64,000 nt of DNA from Hyphomicrobiales bacterium (GCA_003577315.1 QEVK01000006.1:1-64000); one strand, 5' to 3'; counted from the first letter of the stretch, positions 52,521 through 62,129 are shown. The notes: a model not told the origin generated them from the sequence alone. Numbers and translations: made by a program.

Positions 52521-54293
52521 ATGTATCGCGCCCCCGTCGATGAGATCGCCCATACGCTCAAGCATGTCGCGGGCCTTTCCGCCGCGCTGGAGGCCGGGCG
52601 GCTCGGCGACCTTTCGGAAGACCTGGTCGACGCCATCCTCGAGGAGGCCGGCCGCTTCGCCTCGGAGGAGGTGACGCCGCTGCGCAAAGTGGGCGACGAG
52701 GCCGGCGCGGTGCTGAAGGACGGGGTGGTGACGATGCCTCCCGGCTGGCGCGACCTTTACCGGCGCTGGATCGACGGCGGCTGGAACGCGCTCGCCGGCC
52801 CGGTCGACCATGGCGGGCAGGGCCTGCCGACCATGCTGTCGGTCGCCGCGCTCGAGATGTGGAACTCGGGCTCCATGGCCTTCGCGCTCGGGCCGACGCT
52901 GACCATGGGCGCGGTCGAGGCCATCGAGAAGCACGCCTCGCAGGAGCTGAAGGCGATCTATCTCGAAAAGCTCGTCTCCGGCGAGTGGATGGGCACCATG
53001 AACCTGACCGAGCCGCAGGCGGGCTCGGACCTTGCCGCGCTGCGCACCCGTGCGGAGCCCGCCGGCGACGGCACCTACCGCATCTTCGGCCAGAAGATCT
53101 TCATCACCTATGGCGAGCACGACTTCACCGACAACATCGTGCATCTGGTGCTTGCCCGCCTGCCCGACGCGCCGGCCGGCACGCGCGGCATCTCGCTGTT
53201 CCTGGTGCCGAAGTTCCTCGTCAACGAGGACGGCTCGCTGGGCGCCCGCAACGACGCCTTCTGCGCCTCGGTCGAGCACAAGCTCGGCATCCATGCCTCG
53301 CCGACCTGCACCATGATCTACGGCGACGGCTACGTGAAGGACAGGGCGCCCGGCGCCGTCGGCTGGCTGATCGGCGAGGAGAATCGCGGCCTCGCCTGCA
53401 TGTTCACCATGATGAACAACGCCCGCCTCGCCGTCGGCATGCAGGGCGTGGCCGTGGCCGAGGCCGCCTACCAGAAGGCGCTCGCCTACGCGCAGGAGCG
53501 CCGGCAGGGCAAGGCGGCGGGCTATGCCGGCGAGGGCATGGCGCCCATCGTCCACCACCCCGACGTCAGGCGCAACCTGCTGACCATGAAGGCGCTGACC
53601 CAGGCCGCCCGCGCCATCGCCTATGCCTGCGCCCACGCCATCGACCTGTCGCGGACGGATGCGGAAGACGCCGCGAAATGGGGCGAGCGCGCCGGGCTGC
53701 TCACCCCGCTCGCCAAGGCGTTCCCCACCGACATCGGCGTCGAGGTGTCGTCGATCGGCGTGCAGATCCACGGCGGCATGGGCTTCATCGAGGAGACGGG
53801 CGCGGCCGCGCTCTATCGCGACTCGCGCATCGCCCCGATCTACGAGGGCACCAACGGCATCCAGGCCATCGACCTCGTCACCCGCAAGCTGCCGCTGTCG
53901 GGCGGCGAGGCGGTGAGAAGCTACATCGCCGAGCTGCGCGCCGACGTCGAGGCGCTGCGCAATTCCAACGCCGAAGGCTTCGGCCGCACGGCGCAGAAGG
54001 TCTCCGCCGCGCTCGACGATGTCGAGGCCGCCACCGGGCACCTGCTCGCCGCGCTTTCCGGCGGCAGGACGGAGGAGGCGCTGGCGGGCGCGACGCCGTA
54101 TCTGCGGCTGTTCTCGCTTGCCGCCGGCGGCGCCTATCTCGTCCGCGGCGCGCTTGCCGGCCGGGATGGCGGCCGCGTCGCGCTGGCCCGCTTCTTCGCC
54201 GAGAACCTGATCGACGAGACGGCGGCGCTGAGGAGCCGGGTGATCGAAGGGGCCGATAGCCTCGAGGCCGCCGCCGCGGCGCTGGCGCTTTAG
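52521..54293 (+). CDS. Acyl-CoA dehydrogenase (DmdC/MMPA-like long form)
   Basis: A 590-residue flavoprotein with N-terminal, middle and C-terminal ACAD domains plus a C-terminal extension of about 130 residues. Seen are 'MGTMNLTEPQAGSDLAALRT', 'MNNARLAVGMQGVAVAEAAY', 'IGVQIHGGMGFIEETGAAAL' and 'PIYEGTNGIQAIDLV', whose Glu is the catalytic base. The long form is shared with 3-methylmercaptopropionyl-CoA dehydrogenases but also with general beta-oxidation enzymes; no DMSP genes are nearby. An enoyl-CoA hydratase follows 11 bases later. Confidence 0.9.
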   Translation: MYRAPVDEIAHTLKHVAGLSAALEAGRLGDLSEDLVDAILEEAGRFASEEVTPLRKVGDEAGAVLKDGVVTMPPGWRDLYRRWIDGGWNALAGPVDHGGQGLPTMLSVAALEMWNSGSMAFALGPTLTMGAVEAIEKHASQELKAIYLEKLVSGEWMGTMNLTEPQAGSDLAALRTRAEPAGDGTYRIFGQKIFITYGEHDFTDNIVHLVLARLPDAPAGTRGISLFLVPKFLVNEDGSLGARNDAFCASVEHKLGIHASPTCTMIYGDGYVKDRAPGAVGWLIGEENRGLACMFTMMNNARLAVGMQGVAVAEAAYQKALAYAQERRQGKAAGYAGEGMAPIVHHPDVRRNLLTMKALTQAARAIAYACAHAIDLSRTDAEDAAKWGERAGLLTPLAKAFPTDIGVEVSSIGVQIHGGMGFIEETGAAALYRDSRIAPIYEGTNGIQAIDLVTRKLPLSGGEAVRSYIAELRADVEALRNSNAEGFGRTAQKVSAALDDVEAATGHLLAALSGGRTEEALAGATPYLRLFSLAAGGAYLVRGALAGRDGGRVALARFFAENLIDETAALRSRVIEGADSLEAAAAALAL

Positions 54294-54304
54294 GGGGGCA
54301 AGCC

Positions 54305-55057
54305 ATGAGCGAGCATATCGAGGTCAGCCGCGACGGCGCGGTGCAGATCGTGCGCATGAACCGCCCGGACAAGAAGAACGCCATCACGCGGGCCATGTAT
54401 GCCGCGATGGCGAAGGCGCTGACCGAAGGCGACGCCGACGAGGGTGTGCGCGTCCACCTGATCCTCGGCGTGCCGGGCGCGTTCTCCTCCGGCAACGACC
54501 TCGCCGACTTCATGGCGGTGGCGGCCGGCGGCGAGCACGGCACGGAGGTCTACGACTTCCTGACGGCGCTGGCGACGGCCGCGAAGCCGGTGGTTTCGGG
54601 CGTCGACGGCATCGCGGTGGGCATCGGCACCACCATCAACTTCCACTGCGACCTTACCGTGGCCACCCCGCGCACGCAGTTCCACACGCCCTTCGTCGAT
54701 CTCGGCCTCGTGCCCGAGGCCGGCTCCAGCCTGCTCGGCCCGGCGCTGCTCGGCCGCCAGCGGGCCTTCGCGCTGCTCGGGCTCGGCGAGCCGCTTCCGG
54801 CCGAGGCGGCGAAGGCCGCCGGGCTGATCCACGACGTGGTGCCGCAGGAGGAGCTGGAGGCTGCCGCCCTTTCCCTGGCGCAACGCGCCGCCGCCAAGCC
54901 GCCGCAGGCGCTGAAGATCGCCCGCGACCTCATGCTCGGCGACCGCGCCGCCCTGGTCGCGCGCATCAGGCAGGAGGGCGAGCAGTTCCGCGCCCGGCTG
55001 AAGTCGGACGAGGCGAGGAACGCCTTCATCGCCTTCATGAACCGCAAGAAGACGTGA
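54305..55057 (+). CDS. Enoyl-CoA hydratase/isomerase
   Basis: A 250-residue crotonase-fold enzyme. The first oxyanion element is 'GVPGAFSSGNDLADFM' and the second 'VVSGVDGIAVGIGTTI'. The catalytic Glu is in 'DLGLVPEAGSSLLGP'; the other position typical of hydratases holds Phe/Val, so isomerase or other chemistry is possible. It is transcribed 11 bases after the acyl-CoA dehydrogenase, so successive beta-oxidation steps are likely. Confidence 0.9.
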   Translation: MSEHIEVSRDGAVQIVRMNRPDKKNAITRAMYAAMAKALTEGDADEGVRVHLILGVPGAFSSGNDLADFMAVAAGGEHGTEVYDFLTALATAAKPVVSGVDGIAVGIGTTINFHCDLTVATPRTQFHTPFVDLGLVPEAGSSLLGPALLGRQRAFALLGLGEPLPAEAAKAAGLIHDVVPQEELEAAALSLAQRAAAKPPQALKIARDLMLGDRAALVARIRQEGEQFRARLKSDEARNAFIAFMNRKKT

Positions 55058-55066
55058 AGGCGGCCG

Positions 55067-55516
55067 TCAGGCCAGCCCGTGCTCCCGCATCGCCTGCGCC
55101 TCGTCCGGCGTGATCCACGCGAAGATCCCCGGCCGGTCGCCGGCGAAGTTGACGAGATAGATGTTGCGGAAGGCGATGGTGCCCTTCGCGCCGTCGCGCG
55201 GACGCACATAGTCGAATTCCCAGTCGGCCCGGACCATGACGTTGAAGCCGTCCAGCGCCTCGGCGTCCAGATTGACGATCTCGAAGCGGGTGCCGCCCAT
55301 GGCGCGATAGGCCTCGAAGCCCCGGCGCAGGGTTGCCGGGAATGTTTCGTCCCTGGCCCCGCCCATCACCCCGTTGGGGTTGGCGCCGACGAAATGGCCG
55401 GCAAAGACATCGGCCAGCGCGTCGACGTCGGCGCGCGCCGGGTCGCGCAGCGCTTCGTCGCTGCGCCTGCCGTAGTCGCGCAACAGCGCCCGCGCCTTCG
55501 CCTCTATCGTGTCCAT
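55067..55516 (-). CDS. NTF2-like/SnoaL-fold protein
   Basis: A 149-residue protein with the alpha+beta cone pattern: helical start 'KARALLRDYGRRSDEALRDP', 'RGFEAYRAMGGTRFEIVNLD' and final strands 'GTIAFRNIYLVNFAGDR'. Such proteins are small hydrolases, isomerases or binding proteins; no catalytic set can be assigned. It is seven bases downstream of pdxH on the same strand. Confidence 0.65.
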   Translation of the reverse strand: MDTIEAKARALLRDYGRRSDEALRDPARADVDALADVFAGHFVGANPNGVMGGARDETFPATLRRGFEAYRAMGGTRFEIVNLDAEALDGFNVMVRADWEFDYVRPRDGAKGTIAFRNIYLVNFAGDRPGIFAWITPDEAQAMREHGLA

Positions 55517-55523
55517 TGCCGCC

Positions 55524-56138
55524 TCACGGATAAAGCCGCGTCTTGCGCCAGCCCTCGCCCTCCTTCTGGAACACGACGCGGTCGTGCAGGCGGAAGGGGC
55601 GGTCGTGCCAGAACTCGATGGAGACCGGCCTGATCCTGAAGCCCGACCAGTAGGGCGGGCGCGGAATCTCGCCGATGGCGTAGCGGGCGGTGTATTCGGC
55701 CACCGCCTTCTCCAGCGCGAAGCGGCTTTCGAGCGGCCGCGACTGGGCGGAGGCCCAGGCGCCGATGCGGCTGCCGCGCGGGCGCGAGGCGAAATAGGCG
55801 TCGGCCTCCGCGTCGCTCACCGTCTCGACCGGCCCGCGCACGCGCACCTGGCGGCGCAGGCTCTTCCAGTGGAAGCACATCGCCGCCTTCATCGCGCCCA
55901 GCACCTCGCGGCCCTTGGCGCTCTCGTAATTGGTGTAGAAGACGAAGCCGGTCTCGTCGAAGTCCTTGAGCAGCACCATGCGCACATTGGGCAGGCCGTC
56001 GGCGTCGACGGTCGCCAGCGCCACCGCGTTGGGGTCGTTCGGCTCCGAGGCCCTGGCATCCTCCAGCCAGCGCGCGAACAGGGCATAGGGTTCCGCGCTC
56101 TGCGTGAAGTCACCGTCCGTTAACCCTGTCTGCGTCAT
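55524..56138 (-). CDS. pdxH: Pyridoxamine 5'-phosphate oxidase
   Basis: A 204-residue FMN enzyme making PLP. Features are '[20 protein letters not shown]', '[20 protein letters not shown]', '[20 protein letters not shown]' and the C-terminal '[13 protein letters not shown]' ending 'KTRLYP', the dimer-interface PLP-binding tail. The size is normal. It is divergent from the surface lipoprotein gene. Confidence 0.95.
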   Translation of the reverse strand: MTQTGLTDGDFTQSAEPYALFARWLEDARASEPNDPNAVALATVDADGLPNVRMVLLKDFDETGFVFYTNYESAKGREVLGAMKAAMCFHWKSLRRQVRVRGPVETVSDAEADAYFASRPRGSRIGAWASAQSRPLESRFALEKAVAEYTARYAIGEIPRPPYWSGFRIRPVSIEFWHDRPFRLHDRVVFQKEGEGWRKTRLYP

Positions 56139-56182
56139 CTTCCTATCCTTGCATGCTTTGGTATCGACGGGGAGATTGCCGA

Positions 56183-56641
56183 TTGGCGCGCCGGGCGCAA
56201 GTTTTTGCCGGGTGGGGCAGGCGGGTTTTCGTATGGCTCAGCATCGCCGCAGCCGCCGCGGTGCTGGCCGGCTGCGGCACGCGCGGCTTCTCGCTCGAGG
56301 AGGCCGTTGCCGACCGCTCGCTCCTGACCGGCTCGGTCTCGCGCCACCAGCCCGACATCCCGGCCGATCCGGTCGCGGCCTCCGACGAGGAGACCATCCG
56401 CAATGCCGTGTCGTCGGCGGTGGTCGAGGCCGTGGGCGAGGACGGCATCGGCTGGGCCAACGCCGCCACGGGCTCGCGCGGCGCGATCCGCGGCATCAGC
56501 GAGCGGCAGGACAAGAGCCGCCTGTGCCGCCGCTTCACCGCCTCGCGCGAGAGCTTCGACGGCGTCCACCTCTATCGCGGCGAAACATGCCTCGGCCCCG
56601 CGAGGATATGGACGATGACGGCCTTCGACCGCGTCGAATAG
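56183..56641 (+). CDS. RT0821/Lpp0805-type surface lipoprotein
   Basis: A 152-residue protein from TTG 56183 (GGGGAGA upstream); an ATG at 56153 is also in frame. It has a signal helix and lipobox '[13 protein letters not shown]', then a conserved '[16 protein letters not shown]', '[15 protein letters not shown]' and '[20 protein letters not shown]'. This domain occurs in outer-membrane surface proteins of alphaproteobacteria, and its role is unknown. It is 79 bases before the DnaJ-like gene. Confidence 0.75.
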   Translation: MARRAQVFAGWGRRVFVWLSIAAAAAVLAGCGTRGFSLEEAVADRSLLTGSVSRHQPDIPADPVAASDEETIRNAVSSAVVEAVGEDGIGWANAATGSRGAIRGISERQDKSRLCRRFTASRESFDGVHLYRGETCLGPARIWTMTAFDRVE

Positions 56642-56720
56642 TCCGCCGATACTGGAATTTCTTCCTACGCGGACGCATATTAGCGCCGACACTTCAATCC
56701 GTTTCCGGCAGGCTGCACAG

Positions 56721-57713
56721 ATGCGCGATCCCTATGACGTTTTGGGCGTTGCGAAGAACGCTTCCGCGAAGGACATCAAGGCGGCGTTCCGCAAGCTCGC
56801 GAAGAAATACCACCCGGACCAGAACCCGGACGACCCCAAGGCGAAGGATCGCTTCGCCGAGGTCAACCAGGCCTATGAGGTGGTCGGCGACGACGACAAG
56901 CGCGGCCAGTACGACCGCGGCGAGATCGACGCTTCCGGCAAGCCGCGCTTCGCCGGCTTCGACGGCGGGCCGGGCGGAGACCCCTTCGCCGCCTTCCGCC
57001 GCGCGCAGGGCGCGTCGGGCGGCCGCGCCGGGCCGGGCGGCGTGCATTTCGAGTTCCGCACTTCCGGCCCCGGCGGCCCCGGCGGCGATGCCTTCGATGC
57101 CGCCGACATCTTCAGCGAGCTGTTCGGCCAGTCGTTCCGCCGCGGCCCCGCCGCCGGAGCGGGGAGCGGGCCGGGCGGCGGCGCGCGCGCGGGCCACGCG
57201 GCCGGGGCCGACCTCAACGTCGCGCTCGACGTGACGATCGAGGAGGTCGCGCGGGCGGAGAAGGTCACGGCGCTGTTTCCCGACGGGCGCAAGGTCGGCA
57301 TCAAGCTGCCCGCCTATGTCGAGGACGGCCAGACCATCCGGCTGAAGGGGCAGGGCCAGCCCTCGCCCTTCGGCCAGCCCGGCGACGCGCTGGTCAAGGT
57401 GCGCTTTCGCTCGCATCCGCTCTACCGCGTCGAGGGGCGCGACCTGCATGTCGACGTGCCGGTGCCGCTGGCCGACGCCGTGCTCGGGGCCAGGGTCGCG
57501 GTCGAAACGCCCCATGGCCGGCTCGCCGTCGCCATTCCCGCTTGGTCGAGCTCGGACCGCAAGCTCAGGCTGAAGGGCAAGGGCCTGCCGCTCAAGGCCG
57601 GGGGCCACGGCGACCTCTACGCCCATGTGCGCATCATGCTGCCCGAGGGCGGCCGCGCCGAGCTCGAGGCCCTGATGCGCAAGGCGCGGGCCGACAGCCC
57701 CGGCGCGGCCTGA
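56721..57713 (+). CDS. DnaJ-like co-chaperone (CbpA type, no zinc fingers)
   Basis: A 330-residue J-domain protein. The J domain '[20 protein letters not shown]' with HPD in '[11 protein letters not shown]' is at 1-65, followed by a Gly/Phe-rich linker (75-165) and two substrate-binding beta domains with '[20 protein letters not shown]'. There are no CXXCXGXG repeats, so it is a type II/CbpA-like DnaJ that stimulates DnaK. It precedes fabI by 88 bases on the same strand. Confidence 0.9.
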   Translation: MRDPYDVLGVAKNASAKDIKAAFRKLAKKYHPDQNPDDPKAKDRFAEVNQAYEVVGDDDKRGQYDRGEIDASGKPRFAGFDGGPGGDPFAAFRRAQGASGGRAGPGGVHFEFRTSGPGGPGGDAFDAADIFSELFGQSFRRGPAAGAGSGPGGGARAGHAAGADLNVALDVTIEEVARAEKVTALFPDGRKVGIKLPAYVEDGQTIRLKGQGQPSPFGQPGDALVKVRFRSHPLYRVEGRDLHVDVPVPLADAVLGARVAVETPHGRLAVAIPAWSSSDRKLRLKGKGLPLKAGGHGDLYAHVRIMLPEGGRAELEALMRKARADSPGAA

Positions 57714-57801
57714 GCCGTTCCCGGCCCGCATGCCGCCTTGAAGCGGCAAACCGCCTGTGCGATAGGGCTGCCATGCGGGGATGATTGCGGAGTAACGTCA
57801 C

Positions 57802-58620
57802 ATGGCGGCAGGAAACGGTCTTCTGGCAGGCAAGCGCGGCCTCATCATGGGCGTGGCCAACAACAGGTCGATCGCCTGGGGCATCGCCAGGGCCTGCGCC
57901 GATCAGGGCGCCGAGCTGGCGCTGACCTATCAGGGCGACGCCTTCCGCAAGCGCGTCGAGCCGCTGGCGGCCGAGCTTGGCGCCCACATCGCCGGCGATT
58001 GCGACGTCACCGACATGGCGAGCGTCGATGCCGTGTTCGAGGGGCTGGAGAAGAAGTGGGGCAAGCTCGACTTCCTCGTCCACGCCATCGCCTTCTCCGA
58101 CAAGGACGAGCTCGACGGCCGCTATGTCGACACCACGCGCGACAACTTCCTGCGCACGATGGACATCTCCGTCTATTCCTTCACCGCGGTCGCCCGGCGC
58201 GCCGAGGCGCTGCTTTCCGACAACGCCTCGCTCCTGACGCTGACCTATTACGGCGCCGAGAAGGTGATGCCGCACTACAACGTCATGGGCGTGGCCAAGG
58301 CGGCGCTGGAGGCGAGCGTGCGCTATCTGGCCGTCGACCTCGGCGGCAGGGGCATCCGCGTCAACGCCATCTCCGCCGGGCCGATCAAGACGCTGGCCGC
58401 CTCCGGCATCGGCGACTTCCGCTACATCCTCAAGTGGAACGAATACAACGCGCCGCTGAAGAAGACCGTCTCCATCGAGGAGGTCGGCGGCTCGGGCCTC
58501 TATCTTCTGTCCGACCTGTCGCGCGGCGTCACCGGCGAGGTCCACCACGTCGATGCCGGCTACCACGTCGTCGGCATGAAGGCGGTGGATGCGCCGGACA
58601 TCACCACCGTCAAGGAATGA
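57802..58620 (+). CDS. fabI: Enoyl-[acyl-carrier-protein] reductase (NADH)
   Basis: A 272-residue SDR enzyme reducing enoyl-ACP in fatty acid synthesis. FabI features are 'GLIMGVANNRSIAWGIARA', 'LDFLVHAIAFSDKDEL', the active-site Tyr-X6-Lys (Tyr159, Lys166) in 'HYNVMGVAKAALEASVRYLA', and 'VNAISAGPIKTLAASGI'. It overlaps the phosphatase gene in ATGA. Confidence 0.95.
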   Translation: MAAGNGLLAGKRGLIMGVANNRSIAWGIARACADQGAELALTYQGDAFRKRVEPLAAELGAHIAGDCDVTDMASVDAVFEGLEKKWGKLDFLVHAIAFSDKDELDGRYVDTTRDNFLRTMDISVYSFTAVARRAEALLSDNASLLTLTYYGAEKVMPHYNVMGVAKAALEASVRYLAVDLGGRGIRVNAISAGPIKTLAASGIGDFRYILKWNEYNAPLKKTVSIEEVGGSGLYLLSDLSRGVTGEVHHVDAGYHVVGMKAVDAPDITTVKE

Positions 58621-59207
58621 CCGCGCCGACCATCTATCTCGTCCGCCATGGCCAGACAGACTGGAACGCCGAATACCGGCTCCAGGGCCAGGCCGACACC
58701 GACCTGAACGAGACCGGCCGCGCGCAGGCCGGCCGCAACGGCCGCCGCCTCGCCGGGCTGGTGGCCGACCCCGCCGGCTTCGATTTTGTGTCGAGCCCGA
58801 TGCGCCGCACGCGCGAGACCATGGAGCGGCTGCGCGCCGCCATGGGGCTCGATCCCGCCGGCTACGGCACCGACGCGCGCCTGGTGGAGATGCATTTCGG
58901 CGACTGGCAGGGCTACACCTTCGCCGAGCTGGAGGCGGTCGATCCCGGCTGCTACGCCCGCCGCGAGGCGGACAAATGGGGCTTCGTCCCGCCCGGCGAG
59001 GGCGGCGAGAGCTATGTCCAGCTCGCCTCGCGGGTGCGCTCGTGGATGGACGAGGTGACGGGCGACACCGTCTGCGTCACCCATGGCGGGGTGATGCGGG
59101 CGCTGTTCCACCTTGCCGGCGTGCTGGAGCCGGGCGCGGCCGCCGTGCTGCCGATCCCGCAGGACCGCGTCCTGCGGCTGCATCGCGGCACGCTGGAATG
59201 GCTGTGA
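58617..59207 (+). CDS. Histidine phosphatase (phosphoglycerate mutase-like)
   Basis: A 196-residue protein with catalytic 'IYLVRHGQTDWNAEYRLQGQ' (RHG, His10), second motif 'SSPMRRTRETMERL', acid/base Glu in 'RLVEMHFGDWQG' and second His in 'VCVTHGGVMRAL'. The fold covers cofactor-dependent mutases and general phosphatases; the substrate is unknown. It is coupled to fabI by a four-base overlap. Confidence 0.9.
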   Translation: MTAPTIYLVRHGQTDWNAEYRLQGQADTDLNETGRAQAGRNGRRLAGLVADPAGFDFVSSPMRRTRETMERLRAAMGLDPAGYGTDARLVEMHFGDWQGYTFAELEAVDPGCYARREADKWGFVPPGEGGESYVQLASRVRSWMDEVTGDTVCVTHGGVMRALFHLAGVLEPGAAAVLPIPQDRVLRLHRGTLEWL

Positions 59208-59250
59208 ACGGCGGGCTTCGGGATGCGGCTGCCGTGAGCCGTCCCGCCGC

Positions 59251-59523
59251 CTATTCGTAGATCACGAGGTCGGTGACGAGCTTCTCGCCGCCGATCGTGT
59301 CGTAGGCCAGAACCACCTCGACGCCTTCCTGCAAGGCTTCGACGTCGAACTCGCCGGACAGCTTGTAGGTGTTGCCGTTGTCGAGCGTGATGGTCAGCGC
59401 CTCGCGGTCGACGCGCTTGATCTTGCCTTCGTCGTCGGCGGCGAGCGCCGCGCCGGAGGAAAGCGCCAAACCGGCTGCCACGAGCAGCGCCGAAAGCATC
59501 CCTGTCACGGTGCGCATGAGCAT
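59251..59523 (-). CDS. DUF1344 family exported protein
   Basis: A 90-residue protein with signal peptide (cleavage near 'GAALA') and an OB-like small domain 'GKIKRVDREALTITLDNGN', 'EALQEGVEVVLAYDTIGGEK'. DUF1344 is a small periplasmic family of Hyphomicrobiales with unknown function. The first ATG is at 59523; an internal ATG at 59517 is also possible. It is convergent with the phosphatase gene. Confidence 0.88.
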   Translation of the reverse strand: MLMRTVTGMLSALLVAAGLALSSGAALAADDEGKIKRVDREALTITLDNGNTYKLSGEFDVEALQEGVEVVLAYDTIGGEKLVTDLVIYE

Positions 59524-59836
59524 TCCCTTGTGATTGGCTTCGCCCGTCCGCGAAGCGTGCCTCGATCGTTCGGGCGTGACGAAAGCAGAAACAGGAGCAC
59601 TGTGTCAAAACTTTTGCGGCACCGGGGCAGGGCTGTTTTTCCTCGCCTTTTCGTCGCCCCGCGCGCATCAACCCACGATTGCAGGAAGCGGCCCCGGGCG
59701 ACGGAAGGCAAGGGATGGCGGGCGCCGGCGCGGGCGGTCCGCGCCGCCTTGGCCGCCGCGCGAGGCTCTCCGCCGTTTGACGCCCCGGCCAAAGGCCAAT
59801 AGAAGCGTGGCCAGAACCTCTCGGCAGGCGACCGCC
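59524..59836. other. 313-base region upstream of aroC
   Basis: Separates the divergent DUF1344 and aroC genes and should contain both promoters. I see no gene or repeat. An open frame reaching 59534 reads through it but only resembles AroC from 59837. Confidence 0.4.
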
Positions 59837-60943
59837 ATGTCTCACAACAGCTTCGGCCATCTTTTCCGCGTCACCACCTGGGGCGAAAGCCACGGGCCGG
59901 CGCTCGGCTGCGTGGTCGACGGCTGCCCGCCCGGCATCCGCTTCACGATAGCCGACATCCAGGCCGAGCTCGACCGCCGCCGGCCGGGCCAGTCGCGCTT
60001 CGTCACCCAGCGCCGCGAGCCGGACGAGGTCAGGGTGCTGTCCGGCTTCGTCACCGAGGAGGACGGGGTGACGCTGGTGACGACCGGCACGCCGGTCTCG
60101 ATGATGATCGAGAACGTCGACCAGCGCTCGAAGGATTATGGCGAGATCGCGCGGCAGTACCGGCCGGGCCACGCCGACTACGCCTATGAGGTGAAATACG
60201 GCCTGCGCGACCATCGCGGCGGCGGCCGCTCCTCCGCGCGCGAGACGGCGGCGCGGGTGGCCGCAGGCGCGCTGGCGCGCAAGGTGGTGCCGGGCCTCGT
60301 GGTGCGCGGAGCGCTGGTGGCGATCGGCGAGAAGCGGATCGACCGCGCCAACTGGAACTGGGGCTTCGTCGAGAGCGCGGAAAACCCGTTCTTCACCCCC
60401 GATCCGGCCTCGGTGCCCATCTTCTCCGACTATCTCGACGCCGTGCGCAAGGAAGGCTCCTCGGTCGGCGCGCTGGTCGAGATCGTGGCCGAGGGCGTGC
60501 CCGCCGGCCTCGGCGCGCCGGTCTACGGCAAGCTCGACCAGGACATCGCCTCGAACCTGATGTCGATCAACGCCGTCAAGGGCGTCGAGATCGGCGACGG
60601 CTTCGAGACCGCGCGCATGCGCGGCGAGGACAATGCCGACGAGATGCGCATCGGCAACGACGGCAAGCCGATCTTCCTGTCCAACCACGCCGGCGGCGTC
60701 CTCGGCGGCATCTCGACCGGCCAGCCGGTGGTGGCGCGCTTCGCCGTCAAGCCGACCTCGTCGATCCTGACGCCGCGCCGCTCCATCGACCGCGACGGCA
60801 ACGAGGTCGAGGTGAAGACCAGGGGCAGGCACGACCCGTGCGTCGGCATCCGCGCCGTGCCGGTGGGCGAGGCCATGGTTGCCTGCGCCATCGCCGATCA
60901 TTATCTGCGGCATCGGGGACAGACGGGGAGAGGGAGCGAATAG
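59837..60943 (+). CDS. aroC: Chorismate synthase
   Basis: A 368-residue FMN-dependent enzyme, last step of the shikimate pathway. Signatures are '[19 protein letters not shown]', '[20 protein letters not shown]' and '[20 protein letters not shown]', then '[14 protein letters not shown]' and '[17 protein letters not shown]'. The last residues and the TAG stop lie inside a 32-base inverted-repeat arm, so the original C-terminus may have been altered. Confidence 0.96.
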   Translation: MSHNSFGHLFRVTTWGESHGPALGCVVDGCPPGIRFTIADIQAELDRRRPGQSRFVTQRREPDEVRVLSGFVTEEDGVTLVTTGTPVSMMIENVDQRSKDYGEIARQYRPGHADYAYEVKYGLRDHRGGGRSSARETAARVAAGALARKVVPGLVVRGALVAIGEKRIDRANWNWGFVESAENPFFTPDPASVPIFSDYLDAVRKEGSSVGALVEIVAEGVPAGLGAPVYGKLDQDIASNLMSINAVKGVEIGDGFETARMRGEDNADEMRIGNDGKPIFLSNHAGGVLGGISTGQPVVARFAVKPTSSILTPRRSIDRDGNEVEVKTRGRHDPCVGIRAVPVGEAMVACAIADHYLRHRGQTGRGSE

Positions 60944-61009
60944 GGAGTAGCGAATAGCGAGTAGGGCGGGGAGCTTTCCCTATTCGCTATTCGCTACTCC
61001 CTATTCGCT
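60935..61009. repeat. Large inverted repeat between aroC and ribBX
   Basis: Arms 60935-60966 and 60978-61009 are 32 bases each, complementary except for one position, with an 11-base loop. Each arm is built from heptamers such as TAGCGAA and TAGGGAG in tandem. No T-run follows, so it is not a standard terminator. The left arm supplies the aroC stop codon. Confidence 0.92.
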
Positions 61010-61031
61010 GCGAAACGAAGTGAGCACCATC

Positions 61032-62129
61032 ATGGCATACGACCAGAAGAAGATCGTCGAGGCGCTGCGCGCCTTCGAGCGCGGGGAGATCGTCGTCGTC
61101 ATGGACGACGACGGCCGCGAGAACGAAGGCGACCTGATCGTCGCCGCCGTCCACTGCACGCCGGAGAAGATGGCCTTCATCGTGCGCCACACCTCCGGCA
61201 TCGTCTGCGCGCCGATGACGCGCGAGGACGCCAGGCGGCTGAACCTCGCGCCGATGGTGGCCGACAACGACGCGCCGCATTCGACCGCCTTCACCGTCAG
61301 CGTCGACTTCAGGCACGGCACCACCACCGGCATCTCGGCAGAGGACCGCACGCTGACCGCGCGCAACCTCGCCAACGGCAATGTCGGGCCGGGCGACTTC
61401 GTGCGCCCCGGCCACGTCTTCCCGCTGGTGGCGCGCGAGGGGGGCGTGCTGATGCGCTCGGGCCACACGGAAGCCGCGGTCGACCTGTGCAAGCTCGCCG
61501 GCCTGCCGCCGGTCGGCGTCATCTGCGAGCTGGTCAACGACGACGGCACGGTGATGCGCGGGCCGCAGGTGCAGTCCTTCGCCGAGCAACACGGGCTGAA
61601 GCAGGTGTCGGTCGCCGACCTGATCGCCTACCGCCAGCGCCAGGAGACGCTGATCCAGCGTGTCGATTCGCTCGACATCGACACGCCCCACGGCAAGGCG
61701 CGCGCCCATGTCTACACCCTGCCGTGGGAGACGATGCAGCATCTGGCCATCGTGTTCGGCGACATCCGCGACGGCGTCGAGGTGCCGGTGAGGCTGCATA
61801 TCGAGGATGTCGTCACCGACGTGTTCGGCACCGGCAGCCGCATTCAGGAGATCGCCGGGCGCATGGCCGGCGAGGGCCGCGGCGTCATCGTCTATCTGCG
61901 CGAGGGCTCGGTCGGCGTCGGCCACAAGGACCGCAACCGGCCCGGCCAGGGCGACGAGTCGCACGAGGAGGCGCTGCGGCGCGAGAGCGAGTGGCGCGAG
62001 GTGGGCTTGGGCGCGCAGATCCTGCGCGATCTCGGCATCTCCTCGATCCGGCTCTTGACCACGCGCGAGCGCCACTATGTCGGCCTCGAGGGCTTCGGCA
62101 TCGAGATCGCCTCCACCGACCTCATCTGA
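61032..62129 (+). CDS. ribBX: 3,4-dihydroxy-2-butanone 4-phosphate synthase with degenerate RibA-like domain (RibBX type)
   Basis: A 365-residue two-domain protein. The N-terminal DHBP synthase (1-200) has 'VVVMDDDGRENEGDLIVAA', 'DFRHGTTTGISAEDR' and 'RSGHTEAAVDLCKLAG', with all catalytic acids present. The C-terminal half aligns with GTP cyclohydrolase II ('IVFGDIRDGVEVPVRLHIED', 'GRGVIVYLREGSVGVGHKD') but the zinc-binding cysteine triad is replaced by 'VVTDVFGTGSR', so GTP cyclohydrolase activity is unlikely. This matches the RibBX architecture described in bacteria. The GTG at 61020 is an alternative start. Confidence 0.9.
   Translation: MAYDQKKIVEALRAFERGEIVVVMDDDGRENEGDLIVAAVHCTPEKMAFIVRHTSGIVCAPMTREDARRLNLAPMVADNDAPHSTAFTVSVDFRHGTTTGISAEDRTLTARNLANGNVGPGDFVRPGHVFPLVAREGGVLMRSGHTEAAVDLCKLAGLPPVGVICELVNDDGTVMRGPQVQSFAEQHGLKQVSVADLIAYRQRQETLIQRVDSLDIDTPHGKARAHVYTLPWETMQHLAIVFGDIRDGVEVPVRLHIEDVVTDVFGTGSRIQEIAGRMAGEGRGVIVYLREGSVGVGHKDRNRPGQGDESHEEALRRESEWREVGLGAQILRDLGISSIRLLTTRERHYVGLEGFGIEIASTDLI

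Noticed and set aside
60935-61009. The aroC-ribBX palindrome as a terminator or FMN riboswitch
   Set aside because: It lacks a U-tract and shows none of the conserved FMN (RFN) element blocks. It is better described as a palindromic repeat.
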